A program made the position numbers and the translations under genes. Shown here in pieces: positions 47,880-62,410 of a DNA stretch of 64,000 nucleotides. The stretch lies in NCBI RefSeq assembly GCF_010015445.1, contig NC_053115.1, positions 1,242,058 through 1,306,057 on the forward strand, given 5' to 3'. Numbering within the stretch: the first letter of the stretch is position 1; every line of letters begins with the position of its first letter. The notes beneath the pieces were generated by a model. The model saw only the letters and a list, made by a program, of their open reading frames with translations, searched no databases and was not told the DNA's origin. The stretch is from Perca fluviatilis. Lineage: Eukaryota; Chordata; Actinopteri; Perciformes; Percidae.

Positions 47880-48347
47880 GTGACAAGAAGTCAGTGACAG
47901 ATAATGGTTTGGCTTTATTCCCCCTCCCTGTCCCCCACCGCTGTCACCTGGAAATCAGTCCCTCTCCCTTTAAGTGGGAGGTGAGCGCCAGGGCGCTGTG
48001 TGGACGGAACCCAGAGCAGTAGATAGATCCCAAGTCCCTGGCAGCGAGGGAGGGGGTAGGCTGCGCTCTCCGTCTCCAAAACATTTACGCATCGCAGCAC
48101 TATTCTGCGTCTCTCTCTGTCTGTACTCCCCGCCGTCACCTTACCGACATCCACCGCTGACCGGCCGGCTCCCTCCACTCTGAAGGACCGGGAGCAGAGA
48201 AGTCAACACACGTACCGAGCACCTCTGTCCCAAAACCACCGTGCTTTTCATGCGGTGAGGAATTAAAGCGGGAGAGGAAGAGGAGGAGGACGGAAGTTTT
48301 TTTGTGTGTGTGTGTTCGCGTGGAGAGCTCAGGGCGCACCGGGACTG
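47880..48347 (+). other. Candidate promoter and noncoding first exon
   Basis: This block is richer in G+C and CpG than its surroundings (GCGCCAGGGCGC, CGGCCGGCTCCC, GCGTGGAGAGCTCAGGGCGC). It ends GGGACTG followed by GTGAGTGAAG, a near-consensus 5' splice site at 48348. There is no long open frame, but a short upstream-type ATGCGGTGA occurs at 48250. This is what a 5'-UTR exon of a plus-strand gene with a long first intron looks like. No downstream coding exon is recognised before the window ends, so the gene cannot be named. An isolated GC-rich regulatory element is the alternative. Confidence 0.4.
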
Positions 48348-48719
48348 GTGAGTGAAGGCTTTGGTCATATATCGGTGTCAACGCGCTGAACATGTAAAAA
48401 ACCCAACAAAAAGTCAGCTTTGTCATGAACTAATCCTTTAGATGCGAGGAACGTGCAGAAATGAGGCTACACAACTTACAGGAGGTCTTAGCAACATTTC
48501 GCTTTCAAAACTTGTCAGCTGTGGATCTGTGATATTGCTGTTCCCCCAAAACTTCTATTTCTGCCTTCCTCTAATAATCCGGACACATCCACTTTATTCT
48601 AAGATTCAGTTCGCTCCACCAGCAGCTCCACTCTTTCACTGTCTCTTTTTAAAAATGTTTTCCCTCTCTGAATGTGCCACAAAAGAGAGGCAGCAGTACA
48701 CAGTGATCGAGTAGGGGGA

Positions 48720-48720
<1 letters not shown>

Positions 48721-48756
<36 letters not shown>
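48721..48756. repeat. (ATG)n microsatellite
   Basis: Twelve pure ATG units. Confidence 0.95.
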
Positions 48757-48789
48757 TCAGTTCTGTAGGAAGATGCAAATGAGCAGATA

Positions 48790-49717
48790 TCAGCAAGTTG
48801 ACCGAGAATAGGTACAGGTGTCAACACCCTCTTTTTAAGTTTAGGAGTGCAATGGAAGAATTAGAACTTTATCCAGTTTTAGAGTAATGTAAAGTTGTCT
48901 TAGTGGTCACATTTAAAAACTAAAATCACATCAGCGGAGCACTCAAATATCATCTTGTCAGTTGTGTGTAAGTTTAGAATGTAGTTTACATAAGGCTCGG
49001 GATGAAATGATGATGTGTGCTGTACAGAATAGTCCTAGTCTACATACAGTATTTGAATGCATGGGAGCATTGTAGGTCAGTGGTGCCTGGGGGCCCCCAC
49101 ACAAGGGTCCTTTGAAAGCCTTCGGGGGTCCTGGGCATGTGACAAGGGTTAGAATATGGTCTGATAATGGTCTGTGGTCTAATGTCGACCAATAGTCACG
49201 CTGTCTTGGTGCAGAACAGTTTGGGATAGCGCCAGTGTGGCGTGTGAACGGACAGACAGCAGGTCTGGAGGTGACGTCTCGGTCTGAGTGCAGAGTACAG
49301 AGTAGGTAAAAGCTTGGGGGCATTCTGCCACAGTGGGGGTGGTACTCAAGAGTGAAGTTGTAGATTTGTGCAAGTGTGTGTATGTATGTGTGTGTGCTTG
49401 TCTTTACAGTGGCTGGATGCATACAAAGCTGTCTGTCAGTGGGGAGTCCCTGACCTTTCTTTCCGTCAATCTTCTTTCTTTCCTCATTCGCTCTTCGCTC
49501 CCATCTTCACACCCCCTACTGCCGCCACCTTTCCTTTCCTTTCCTTTCCTTTCCTTTTCTGTTTTTCTTTCTTTTCTTCTCTTTTTTCCGGGCCATGTTA
49601 GAAGGACAGTAATGCTGCATCTCTATAAATCCTGCAACCTGCATGCACACACTCCCATAATGCTCTTTGATCTCCACAGTGAGAACAAGACGGAGCAGTT
49701 GCAAAGCAAATATACCT

Positions 49718-49776
<59 letters not shown>

Positions 49777-51055
49777 CTGACACACACACACACACACACA
49801 CACACGCAGGATAGTCTAAAGGAGTGGTTTGGCGTTTCACCCTTCACCTCCATCCCCCCTTCTCTCTCTTTTGGAGCTTTGTCTTCTCAGGTGAATGGGT
49901 TCATGTAGGACGAAAGGTGGCCCAGGCGCTCCCTCTTTCTCTCTCCGTCTGTCTGTCGTCAGGTTGAGTGCTATCATGTCTTACATCGTAGCCATGTTCA
50001 TACATCAGGACCCCTCACACTAGTCAACTGTTTAACCTCCGTTTTAAATCAAGTAGTCAAGTTTTTTATTAAGCTCCAGGTAATCATGGCAACCGTACTT
50101 GTGCTCCATGCTTCTTCACCAGTAAACTCACTCACTAAGTTTGTCCCAGTTTGTTTCCCTTTCACGTGTCACCATTCCATTCAAGTCCCAGAACTGTGCA
50201 TCCAATATTCCTAAAAAATAAATATATCCAGCGATCTCTGAAAACCCAGAAGGTTGTTCAATAACTCGTATTCTGAAGGTATTAATCAACTCCTCAACGA
50301 CTTCTCTAACCTCTTCTTTCATCTGAAAGAGACAAATATTCCATCCACTGCTTGATAAAAAATATTAGTGCATCTTTTCCCTAATACAAACACATACATG
50401 GTATGAAGAAATAACGTACGGTATTTCCTCTCTCAATTTGTGTGACATGAACCAACATTTAAAAAAATCTGTAATATTTAATATATATCATTGTTTCTTT
50501 CCAAAATTATATATTTTTAATATAAAATAATGCATAAATTTAGCTTGAACACTGACGTATGTCATTTCTGCTACTGGCATAGCAATCCCTTTCCATCCAC
50601 ATGATGAGGAGAGTCTCTGAGGATCAGAGCTGTAGGAGGTGTTAGGGTACCCCGGCCGCGTCCTATCGCCTGGAGAAGACCAGGACGGCGCCGGGGGCCT
50701 ACTCGCCGACTGTTAAGGGTGCGGAGACGTTGCTTAGCCACCGTAACAAGCTAACTGTATCATTGACATCTCCAACTCCATCTTAACATAAACTAGCATA
50801 GCTAGAAATCCCGAGTTCAGAACTGATCTTTATCCAGGTGTTGATGTTTTACAGGTACAGTATATTAAAATATTGTTCATGGGACAGATTGTAAAGCCCT
50901 GGGTAGCCCTGCAATGTGATATTTACGGACGAAAGGAAAGATATCTGTTTGGTTGGTTGTTCCTCGTCACGTTAGATGCTGAATTCCAAAAGCAGTCTAC
51001 ATTCTACAATCTACAGCGCATTGTCTACATTGACAACAATGGATCTGAGTGCACA
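48790..51055. other. Gene-free stretch
   Basis: Contains TTTCC repeats (49529-49556), (CT)28 at 49718-49773 and (CA)n at 49780-49804; these explain the 191-codon plus frame and the minus frames here. 50645-50735 is a short GC-rich island with no exon signature. Confidence 0.45.
49718..49804. repeat. (CT)n and (CA)n microsatellites
   Basis: A pure CT tract followed after six bases by CA units. Confidence 0.95.
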
Positions 51056-51060
51056 GAGTC

Positions 51061-51310
51061 TAGAGGTGTGAATCTTCACTGATCTCCTGATTCGATTCGA
51101 TTATGATTATCATATCTTCGATTCGATGCATCACGATGCGTCAAATAAATGTTTCTATTAAAGCCATGTAGGATATTTAATTCATAGCTTTTCAAGCTTC
51201 AAAAACCAAACATTGTGCAGTGCTCTAATACTAAATAACTTGGATACATAAAACTATACAGCACTGAGCACATGGCACTTCCTGAATGTGCAAAACATAC
51301 CAGAATATGT
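51061..51310 (+). mobile_element. hAT-like repeat fragment (ATTCGATTCGAT type)
   Basis: The start TAGAGGTGTGAATCTTCACT, then ATTCGATTCGATTATGAT and GATGCATCACGATGCGTC, is the left end of a teleost hAT-like family as I remember it. The right end is missing. A further worn repeat with GATATATCG/AATATCAATATC words lies at 51485-51560. Confidence 0.5.
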
Positions 51311-51753
51311 ATACAGAAATGTTGGTAGGCCTACATTAAATTATAATCAGAAATCATCTATTATGGTTATGGTAATCTTCCAATTTGTATGTGTCCTGGT
51401 CACATTTAAAAAAAGAAATGTAAAGGATCAATATCAAGATTGTTTGTTAATGTTATGTGTTAATGTAAAACAAATATTCAATCAGCCGATATATCGTTAT
51501 TGGTTTTCTCAAACTCCCAAATATCAATATCAGTATCGGCCTCAACAATATAACAACCAACCCAGCTGTGGGTTTACAGGGAGGAATGATGAGCTTTTCG
51601 TAGAGCTTTTCCAGCCATGCTATAATCGCTGTAATATATAATAATAATGCACTCCACAGTGTTCCAATGTAGAACATAATGGACTCCACCATACCTAGCC
51701 ATGCATTATTTTTAACATTTTTCATAATTATATAAGACTTTTGAATTTGTTAC

Positions 51754-51876
<123 letters not shown>

Positions 51877-52029
51877 CATTTCCTATACATCAGACGTCTC
51901 CATAAGGGCAGCAGAGCAGACAAAGGTTTCTCCCCTCTCTCCACCTGACCTCCTATATCCTCTCGACATTGTTCTCTGAATCCTATTGAACCAGGAGTCC
52001 ACAGAGAAACACCACAATGGGAGAATAAT

Positions 52030-52209
<180 letters not shown>

Positions 52210-53081
52210 TCCTCAGCCTCTCCTTTAGCACAGTGTGAGGCCAAGCCAATCACACAGAACAATGCTGGGTTCAGGGAAGCCTTATGATCTCTTTAAATAA
52301 AAACTGTGAAACATTGAAAGACTCAGCTGGTTGACTGACTAACTGATAAACAAGCTGACAGGCAACAATTTTTTTAAATAAATAAATATATATATATATA
52401 TATATATGTATATGTGTGCTTTATATGATCACATCATGTTATCCTTCTACACATTGCTGTCAAAATAAATGACTTAGTAGTGAATTTGTGAAGTACAATT
52501 GGCAGTTGCTGCTGTACTTTAAGGTTTGACGCTCGTTTGCTTCGAGGTGCTGTGGAGGTGTGGTGTTACTTTGATGCAACTTATTGTGGTGTTGGTTATG
52601 AATTAATAGTCTAAAAACAGGCTTCTATTCAGGTAAAGGTGTTTTTCTTCTAATCTGTGACTTACAAAGCAGATGAATAGATTGATATTCAGGGTAATTC
52701 TACCTGCTCTCCTCACATTAAGCCAATATGACCCTGAACATGTAGTCTTTAATGATTCTTTACATCCTTATCACAAAGACAAAATCCAACCATTTAGTGT
52801 AAGCGCTGAGAATGGTTTCTTTTTTAATAGAAACTGACTGATGTGAGAGCTTCTTGGTCACCCTTTCATTTTTCTTTTCTGTTTAATCTTTGAGGCTAAC
52901 AGGGCGAGAGAGAGCAGTAATAATAAGTGGAGATGTTAAACGTGTCAGGAGAAGCTCTTTGTGAAGGAATCACAGAGGTGGAAAGCTTCACCTTAACGTC
53001 TCCTTCTGGGACTTTTTAAAGACACTTTCCACCTGATGCCTTCACAGAGGAAGAAAAAAAAGATGACTTTAGGAACCCCCC

Positions 53082-53083
<2 letters not shown>

Positions 53084-53130
<47 letters not shown>
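53084..53130. repeat. (CA)n microsatellite
   Basis: 23 pure CA units preceded by a C9 run. Confidence 0.95.
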
Positions 53131-54774
<1,644 letters not shown>

Positions 54775-55040
54775 TTAGTGTGTGGTCATTTGCAAATGAC
54801 CAGAGACCGTTTGTTTCGACAGCAGTCCAGTGGCATGATTTGCATTTTCATAAAAAAATCAGTGACATCTAAAGCGACAGTAGGCCATTCTGTGCCCGCT
54901 TTGTATAAGTTGGTTGCTTGTTTGACTAACATTTGTGGTGTATGTGCGACATAAAAAACAGGTCTGCTATGATGACTTTTAATTATTGATGCTTTTAGGC
55001 ATTTGATATCTTTTAGTCCCTAATAATAAATGGAAAAAGG

Positions 55041-55469
55041 TAGAGTTGTTCCGATACAGATACCAGTATGGGAAAAGTGTCTGATACTGGCTAAAATACT
55101 GGTATCAGTATCAGCCAGTATGTGAGTCTATGCACCGATCACATACCACAATATAGCCCTGAAAAAAAACTTCCCTTCACTTATGACTGGCTGTAAAACT
55201 AGATGATGAAAGAAAGTTCTATAGCAATCATTCTCTGTATTATTTCAATGTTTTTCAAAGGGTTTAACCCAAGCCTGGCCGTACTATGATAGCAATCGTT
55301 TAACATGTATACAAGGTTAGTAGTACACCGCTACTAAATTAGTAAATTAATACAAAATTATATTTTTTTTAATGCACTGGTATCAGATCGGTACTCGTAT
55401 CGGCCGCTACGCAAGTTTAGGTATATGAATCATTATCAGGAAGGACAAAATGATATTGGAACATCTCTA
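55041..55469. mobile_element. Non-autonomous hAT-like element (GATACNGATACC type)
   Basis: Ends TAGAGTTGTTCCGATA and ATATTGGAACATCTCTA form an inverted repeat. The flanks GAAAAAGG (55033-55040) and GAAAAAAG (55470-55477) differ at one base of eight. Subterminal TACTGGTATCAGTATC-type repeats occur at both ends. No coding sequence. Confidence 0.8.
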
Positions 55470-55937
55470 GAAAAAAGTAAGTAAAACATGTTTCTGACAG
55501 ACCTCAGACAATATAGCAGCAGTTTTTCTGCATTTTTATCTCCTGCTCACCACATCTGCATGATAACTTCTTGAAAATCATGCGCTCTCTTTTATGTCCT
55601 GTGCAGTGAGACAGTGAGATATCTCGGTCCCCATCATGTATCCTCCGCCATACTCAAGATCTCAGTTTAAATAATGCCTGTTAAAACCTATAAAATCAAC
55701 GGGGAATAAACAGAAAATGCATGATGTATGGTAGGCCTATATCTCATTGTGTCAAAAAAACCAAAAACAGATTGATGGTAGATTTTGTGGCAGTGGTGAA
55801 GCCATGGGGGGGGGCTGTATACGAGCTTATACAAAGTCACAAACCCTAAACTTGTTATTATCCTCCCTCTGTCTCACTGTTGTTCCACTGCAGCCAGATA
55901 AGGGTTATTCCTCAATGCTTTTTCATGTGTCTTGGTC

Positions 55938-55968
<31 letters not shown>
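55938..55968. repeat. (TTA)n microsatellite
   Basis: Ten TTA units. Confidence 0.95.
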
Positions 55969-56008
55969 CATCATTAGCTCTGTGTCCATGTTTGGACACC
56001 GTGCACCA

Positions 56009-56161
56009 GGGGCATAACACAACATTCTGGGCCCTGTAGAAAGACATTCTCTATGGGCCCCTTCCCACATCCACAGCTATTCATTCTAGCATCTTTTTGG
56101 GCCCTCCTCACATGAGGGCCCTGGGTACTCAGTCCCCTTTTTCCCCCCAGTCTGACGCCCC
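56009..56161 (-). mobile_element. Short derivative of the 7032-10292 hAT-like family
   Basis: The left end GGGGCATAACACAACATTCT resembles the right end of the 7032-10292 element read in reverse (GGGGCGTATCACAAGACCCT). The right end CAGTCTGACGCCCC matches that element's left end in reverse. TGGGCCCTGT and GGGCCCTGGG words recur inside. At 153 bp it is an extreme internal deletion; the target duplication is not clear. Confidence 0.55.
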
Positions 56162-56419
56162 TGCCGTTCGCGGTATCACAAACTGACAGACCCATCCGGT
56201 TTGATGCAGTTCCCGGTCTATTCACGGTGCCTTTCCTGGGCGATTGCCACCAAAGTGCAAATTGAATTAATTTATACACATATAAGAATCTACGTGTGTG
56301 CATGGGCAGTCACATAAATAGCATAATAAAGTGACGCTGATGACAGAAAGCAGTAAGAACACTTGGGCAGCACTCAGGTGGTGAAAGTACGGTCCCGGAT
56401 GTGTTGACAGCATTGATAT

Positions 56420-56548
56420 TAGAGCTGTAACAATTCCAAAAAAATTTTATAGTCTCTCACAACTTCATTGCAAAAAAATACAAAAGACATCGCAACATTT
56501 TGGTCCACAACAATCTCAAAAAAACGCTGCGAAATCTTAGAGGGACTG
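56420..56548. mobile_element. Right-end fragment of the CAGTCCCTT element family
   Basis: CCACAACAATCTCAAAAAAA then GCGAAATCTTAGAGGGACTG pairs with the left end found at 36441; the similar CCCACAACAATCACAAAAAA stretch occurs near 36925. Confidence 0.45.
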
Positions 56549-56549
56549 A

Positions 56550-58220
56550 ATAATGTAAACAACACCTCTTTATTATCATAAAACTTTTTTTTCTAACTGT
56601 ATCCCCCCATTGTCATTTTGGTTGTTATGAAAGTGCATAGGGTCAAGTGCCACCAACTAGCATAGCTTTAGCGCGACAGTCCGACCAATAATCACTTATG
56701 TAATTACAATTTGGCTAATCTAAACAAAACCAACAATGACCATCAGCAGTCATACCCCTTAGGACCTTAGCTAACGTTAGCAATTAATTGCAGTTAAACA
56801 AAGAAACCGCGATTACGCAAAGAAATTGACAATAAGACATTCATGTAATAATTATTAAAGGCCTAATTGATGTTAACTTGGGCCACTTAATACCGTTTAT
56901 ACCCCCCGAAAAACCAGCAGTGCCCAGTGAGTGTTTACAGGAGGGTGCCCAATAGGGCCAAGGGTAGCGCACGGCTAGTTCATCGGTATTAGCATCCTTT
57001 TGCCAACTCTTCTAAAGACATAGCTAAAGTAAATGGTTAAAATGATATTCTGTGAAAAGTAAGAAGTTAGTCTTTAGTTTTGCACTATTCAATTATCTGA
57101 AAACATTACACACTTATTTATAGTTGTGGTTAAAAGCAAAATTCTGATGTTGGTCAAAAACTGTCCAAACGGTGAATGTGGCATTTACCAGACTGCAGAC
57201 TGGGTGAAGAATGGGGAACTTTCTCTACAAACTACAAAACTTATAGTATAAGTCATAAGTAATATTACAAAGCATAAAAGTAGGTAATACATGTTCTCTA
57301 TGAATATAGTATTTAACTTGCAACCAGTTTGACAACCGTATGTTTAATCGGTTACAAAGACGACATGATAAACTCCGGAGACGGCTTCAGAATGATGACC
57401 CGCGATAAACATTACGGTCACTTAGAAGGCCCGGGCCTTTCCACCACCTTACTTTGCTTTGTTTTCAAATGTCCGGCTGAGCTGATCACATACCTCTCAG
57501 ATTACTGGTATTTACTGTTAATACCAATGCATCTTGGGAAAATAAAGGAAAAGGCGGGAATTACAATGCAGCTAGTATATTACTGTCAATTTCAAATAAT
57601 ATGGTAAGAAACGACTTGAACGACTTACAAATGAACAGTAGTTTAGGGGCGAAGCTGCTGCCAGGATATTACTGTAAAGTTAGGGTGAAGTTGTACAGTG
57701 TGTAGTTTCAGTTTACAACAACAACTACAACATTTCCTGAAACTGTCACCGTGGCACCGTGGTTTTTAGTCATCTTTACTCGAACTGGAGGAAACAGTGC
57801 ATTTTCTTGGGGACTATTTTCAGTGGCGGATTAATCAAAATTTGGTGCTCTAGTGTCCATGACAGCAGGACAGTGTGTGGTATTTACTAAAAATAATTGT
57901 CCTAGAAATAAAAGGCTGTGGCACATATCCCATATGTGTGAGTAAATTCATTGTTGGTTTATACAGCAAATGACCAACCGTAACCTCTGAAAGTCAGCTG
58001 GTGGGCAAACCGACACAAGCTGTGAACACAACATTGACATAAGTTGATATGTTGAACTTGTTAGCAAACAGTTGCTTATTTCCACATCCAGCGGTCACAG
58101 AGCAAACATGATCATTCATTTGGAGTCGTGTTTGCGTCCACCTGATGAATGTACTGGCGTTTTTACCTGTTCAACTCGCCTTGACAATACTCGCCTTTTT
58201 AGTTTTTCCATTCTGATAAA
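56550..58220. other. Gene-free stretch
   Basis: 57800-57900 (TTTTCAGTGGCGGATTAATC) resembles a dispersed fish repeat from memory. 57330-57610 holds a 92-codon open frame without a known family. No exon signature found. Confidence 0.35.
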
Positions 58221-58225
58221 AGTCC

Positions 58226-58620
58226 CTAAATAAAGTACCTGCTAACAGGTACTTTATTTAGTACCACCTCTGTCCAGGTTCCCAGCGAGCTGAGGCGATA
58301 CCAAAAGGTGACGTGAAAACCTGCAGACTCCTGATTGGTTGTAGAGAATCGTCACCAATCACTGCGTCATCATTGCTAGAGACAGATGGGGGTATCCTGA
58401 ACAATCCCGCCATTTTTAAATAGTTTAGCCAGCGGTGTGTGTTTTTCTTCTGGCAAACAGCCACATGCTGAGAATCAAAAACAACGGCTATGACGACCAG
58501 CAACGCTCGCCTCACGCATGAGGCAGTACTAAATCTGCAAAGGAAAATGGAGGACGGGGAACCGTGGTCGAGCCGAGCCGAGCTGGTACTAGCAGCGGGT
58601 AAGCGCCATAAGTCCAATAT
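58226..58620 (-). repeat. Dispersed teleost repeat with palindromic end
   Basis: It begins with a palindrome of two 16-bp arms (CTAAATAAAGTACCTG around CTAA, 58226-58261). It continues CCAGGTTCCCAGCGAGCTGA and CACATGCTGAGAATC, and ends CGAGCCGAGCCGAGCTGGTA then CTAGCAGCGGGTAAGCGCC. The last part matches the fragment at 28125-28172 in inverse. Transposon class unknown. Confidence 0.55.
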
Positions 58621-58869
58621 TCTCTCTCTTTTAGCTCTGTTTTTGGTCTTTTGGTCTCTACCAACTCCTGAGGGAAATATGTGTCTCTTTAGCTGCTAAA
58701 TGTTCCACTGTGTTTACCAGCCAGTCTCTAACGGTGTCTGTCTGCTGTTTGCTGCTGAGCAGGCTTTGAGAGCTTTTTAGGCTACGGCCGAAAAACGACG
58801 AGAGTGGTGAGCATACGGCCCTGCTTTCATCTTTCTGCTTCTTGACTTGAATGGCCCTTGACATTGACT

Positions 58870-58904
58870 CTTTTGTTGGTGCTTTTTATAAGCACCAACA
58901 AAAG
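58870..58904. other. Perfect 15-bp-arm hairpin
   Basis: CTTTTGTTGGTGCTT, loop TTTAT, AAGCACCAACAAAAG. No flanking T-run or transcript evidence; possibly a MITE core. Confidence 0.7.
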
Positions 58905-58964
58905 ATGCAATGGATTATTTACTTCCTGCGTCTTCCTATTTTCAGGCTATCCAGACGTATGCGC

Positions 58965-59104
58965 TGTGTAGTCAGACCTGTGTAGTCAGACCTGTGTAGT
59001 CAGACCTGTGTAGTCAGACCTGTGTAGTCAGACCTGTGTAGTCAGACCTGTGTAGTCAGACCTGTGTAGTCAGACCTGTGTAGTCAGACCTGTGTAGTCA
59101 GACC
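58965..59104. repeat. 14-bp minisatellite, ten units
   Basis: Ten consecutive copies of TGTGTAGTCAGACC with no substitution that I can see, followed by a partial unit. The exact identity points to very recent expansion. Confidence 0.97.
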
Positions 59105-59232
59105 TGTGTGCTAGCCAGGCAGCCTGTCATTACTGCAGTCAGCCAGCAACTTCAGACATGATCTCCGGCTTATTGAAGCTGGTTAAGACCTATGGCACTA
59201 AGTTGTCTGTGGCATAAGCAGCTATACCTGTG

Positions 59233-59342
<110 letters not shown>

Positions 59343-59849
59343 CAAAGACCTCCTGCTGTTTCTCAATGCTGAGACGAACAGGCCCTCAGCAGAATCACCT
59401 GTTGTGCTCCTTACTGCTCAAAGGCGTTTCCATAGTAACACCTCACAGCCCTGGCCCCTTGGTCTTTAAGACCCTCAGCAAACATAGACCCCCACTAACA
59501 CCGTTACAAACTCCATAAAACACACACATGCACGCACACATACACACACGTGGTGCACACATGGGTGCTCTCCAGAAGCAGCAGTGAATGGAGTGAGGGT
59601 ATAAAGTGTGCCGGGCTGAAGAAGAGAGCACATTGTGAGAGTCAGGCCTCCTTTGTCTGAGCTAGCCTGAAGGAGTAGGGGGTGGAAAGGGAGTGGGGGT
59701 GGGGGGCTTTTGTGAAGGAAGAGAAAAAAGTGGCCTTCATACACATCCTTTCTTCCCTTTCTCTTGTTCTATCTCTTTATTGGGAGTATGTTTTGTCTTC
59801 TCCCCCCTCCTCCTCATCCTCTCTGATAAATGCCACAGTAGCCTTTCGC

Positions 59850-59981
<132 letters not shown>

Positions 59982-60202
59982 TTTTTAACCTGTGCTTCTG
60001 AAAAGCATGAAGAGTAAAGCGGGTCGTGACTGAAGCCAGAGTCCGGTTCTCCTCTCTTTTCTCTCTCCTCAGTGTCTTTGTGAAGGGCACAGTTGTGTCA
60101 TTAGCCTATTTATACATCAGAGAGAGAGAGAGAGAAAGAGAGAGGTTTATGAAGTGTATTGGAGGAGGATGGGATGGGGGTAGTCGGGGAGGGGAGGATG
60201 TG

Positions 60203-60530
60203 GTTAGTCAACTAAAGAAATCTTAGTCATCTAGCACTCGTATAAGTGTGTCGACTAATCGATTATTGATTCAATCGACAGATCGGTGAAACTGAGTTTC
60301 TTCAAAAAGAATCGTGCAAAAGCACCACTTTAATTCTTGTGTTTATCAAAGATATGCTCATACGTTTGTTGGAAATAAGTCATTCGGCATGAAAAAGCCT
60401 AAAACGCAGCAGACATGTTTGTCATGTAAGTGTGATTAAGATGTACAGTCACATAAAGTCAGAGTTGCGCTTTGAAATGATTTATTCCTGATCACAATAA
60501 ACTGAATGGAATGAAAAAGTATCAACTATC
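60203..60530 (+). mobile_element. hAT-like repeat fragment (GTCGACTAATCGAT type)
   Basis: TAGTCAACTAAAGAAATCTTAG, GTCGACTAATCGATTATTG and the following AAAACGCAGCAGACATG segment fit a teleost hAT-like repeat from memory. The right end is undefined. Confidence 0.45.
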
Positions 60531-60599
60531 AGGGACTTCTTTCAGCTTCTTTGTACTGTAGAAATTGTTCACAGAGGATGGCATTAGCGGAAGAGATTA

Positions 60600-61390
60600 A
60601 GGTCCTTTGATTCAGTCAAAGTAGCATTACCATACTATAAAGTAAAGGTTTTGCATTCAAATTTTACTTGAGTAAAAGTATAGAATCCAAATTATCAAAA
60701 GTACTCATAATGCAGAATGGCCCATTAAAATGTTACTGAATTGTAACTATTAATGCATTACGCTCTGTTTTAATGGTGTATTTGTATGTGGGTCCAATTT
60801 TATTTTAAATGTGTATACTGATTCAGTTATCTTAATCACTAATCTTAACTTTCGTCACGGCAAAACGCTCATATGTTGTGGACTAAATTTAACCGTAATC
60901 TCCGCCGAAATGACCGGCAGCTCGCAGTGATCTGTACCCGGCTCAAAGTCATCTATTTTCAGGTAACTGATCCACCAACTACCGCTGATACAACGGAGGT
61001 CTGTAGCCAGCGTCATGAAGCTCTGTAGCGGCTAAAACAGCTGGCAACTGCCGCTCGGCATCATGGAGCTGGTCGCCGGCCGGCATCACGTGACCAGCCG
61101 GCAGTCTCCTAAATTCGTAGGATATCATAAGTTTTGGTGTGCATACATTTTTGTACAATATCATAGGGACCCGTTCATGAGAATGCATTGACTGATTAGT
61201 TTGTATATAGCAATGGTTTCTATTTTAAGAGGATATGTTTTGAATGAAAACATTTTAATTTGCAAAGCTGATAAACTAAATGTAGGGGAGTAAAAAGTAC
61301 AACATCTGAAATGTAGTTTCAAAAAATGACTTACTCAAGTAATGTACAAGTAGGTCAAATTGGACTAAAAGCTACGTTGTGGAGCTTTCG
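60600..61390 (+). repeat. Second AGTAAAAGTA dispersed repeat, with an insertion
   Basis: ATTTTACTTGAGTAAAAGTA, AAAGTACTCATAATGCAGAA and GGAGTAAAAAGTACAACATC belong to the same family as 42725-43345. Between about 60860 and 61200 lies an unrelated CpG-richer insertion containing GATATCATAAGTTTTGGTGT and GGACCCGTTCATGAGAATGC, itself repeat-like. Confidence 0.6.
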
Positions 61391-61399
61391 ACTATACTA

Positions 61400-62410
61400 G
61401 TAGTGCAGTGGAGCAACAAATGGGTTCTTCTTTGGTTTGTATTGTGAGGATTATCATTCATTGTCCATCACGGTCTCAACAAAAGTGTTTCTTGCTAATC
61501 TGCGGCACACCAACTTCCTTGCGTTTGTATCTCCTTCCTCCCTCTTTATCTTGCTCTCTTTGGCTTCTGCCCTATGATTGGATCAAATCAGATAAGACGT
61601 TCAGCGAGCAAGAAGCGAGCATCACAGCTGATAGCTTCTTGTATCTCCAGCATGAACAAAATACTTCAAACACAGTTAATAACCAACAGCAGCAAGTAGG
61701 ATGCTGTTTTCAGAGTTAGATTTTTTTGGCTGACATAACAACATTGCTTTATTTGAAATCTTTCTGTGTGTCTGATACAGTATAACAGTCACATGTTTGA
61801 TGTTCAACCAACAAAAAGAAAGGGCTTTTCTTTCTCTTGTTTTCGCTGCAGCACGTGCTACGAAAAACACGGTCCTCGGCTATAGAGCTAGATACATATA
61901 GGAATAACGAAAAAATGGAGCCATGTAACCAGGAATACCTTCTGTTTTTGTCATCTTGTTGACACTGAAACACTGGTCTACTAAAAATCACAAACAAGCT
62001 GAGCATTGCACAACCACTGCAGCCCACTGCTGTCTGGAGAGGCTGGGAACTGCACTTCCCTCCAGTCTTACACCTGTTGACTGGGAAGATTACCGAGCAT
62101 AGGCCACAGAATCTTTTAGATATCACTTAGAAAGTCCTTGTTTTTTATGTGCTGTGATATTTCTGTGCTTTTACAACCCCTCGCAAATAGTTGTGTTGCT
62201 TGTGTCGGATAAGCACGTAAAAACATGGAGGCCGTGGTCCAAATCTCCGATTTGTATATACAAATGTGTCCTTCCTTCTGCTTTGCACATACGCGCCTTC
62301 TGACAGGGAAACTCTCCAAATCATCTCTTTTTACTTTTAGACAAAAAAAGAACAAAGAAAGCCAATTTGTATTTTTAGGTGAACAGCGAAATCACGTTAC
62401 TCTGTAAATA
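61400..62410. repeat. Probable teleost dispersed repeat region
   Basis: 61735-62110 contains GGCTGACATAACAACATTGC, GAAAGGGCTTTTCTTTCTC, CTGTCTGGAGAGGCTGGGAA and CACTTCCCTCCAGTCTTACA, which I associate with a dispersed fish repeat. The 125-codon minus frame there is therefore doubtful as a gene. Confidence 0.4.

Noticed and set aside
49333..49908. 191-codon plus-strand ORF
   Set aside because: Includes the (CT)n, (CA)n and TTTCC repeats; low-complexity product.
57329..57607. 92-codon plus-strand ORF
   Set aside because: No family, no splice context and no codon pattern setting it apart.
61749..62126. 125-codon minus-strand ORF with cysteines
   Set aside because: Falls in a segment that resembles a dispersed teleost repeat; cysteine spacing fits no finger I know.
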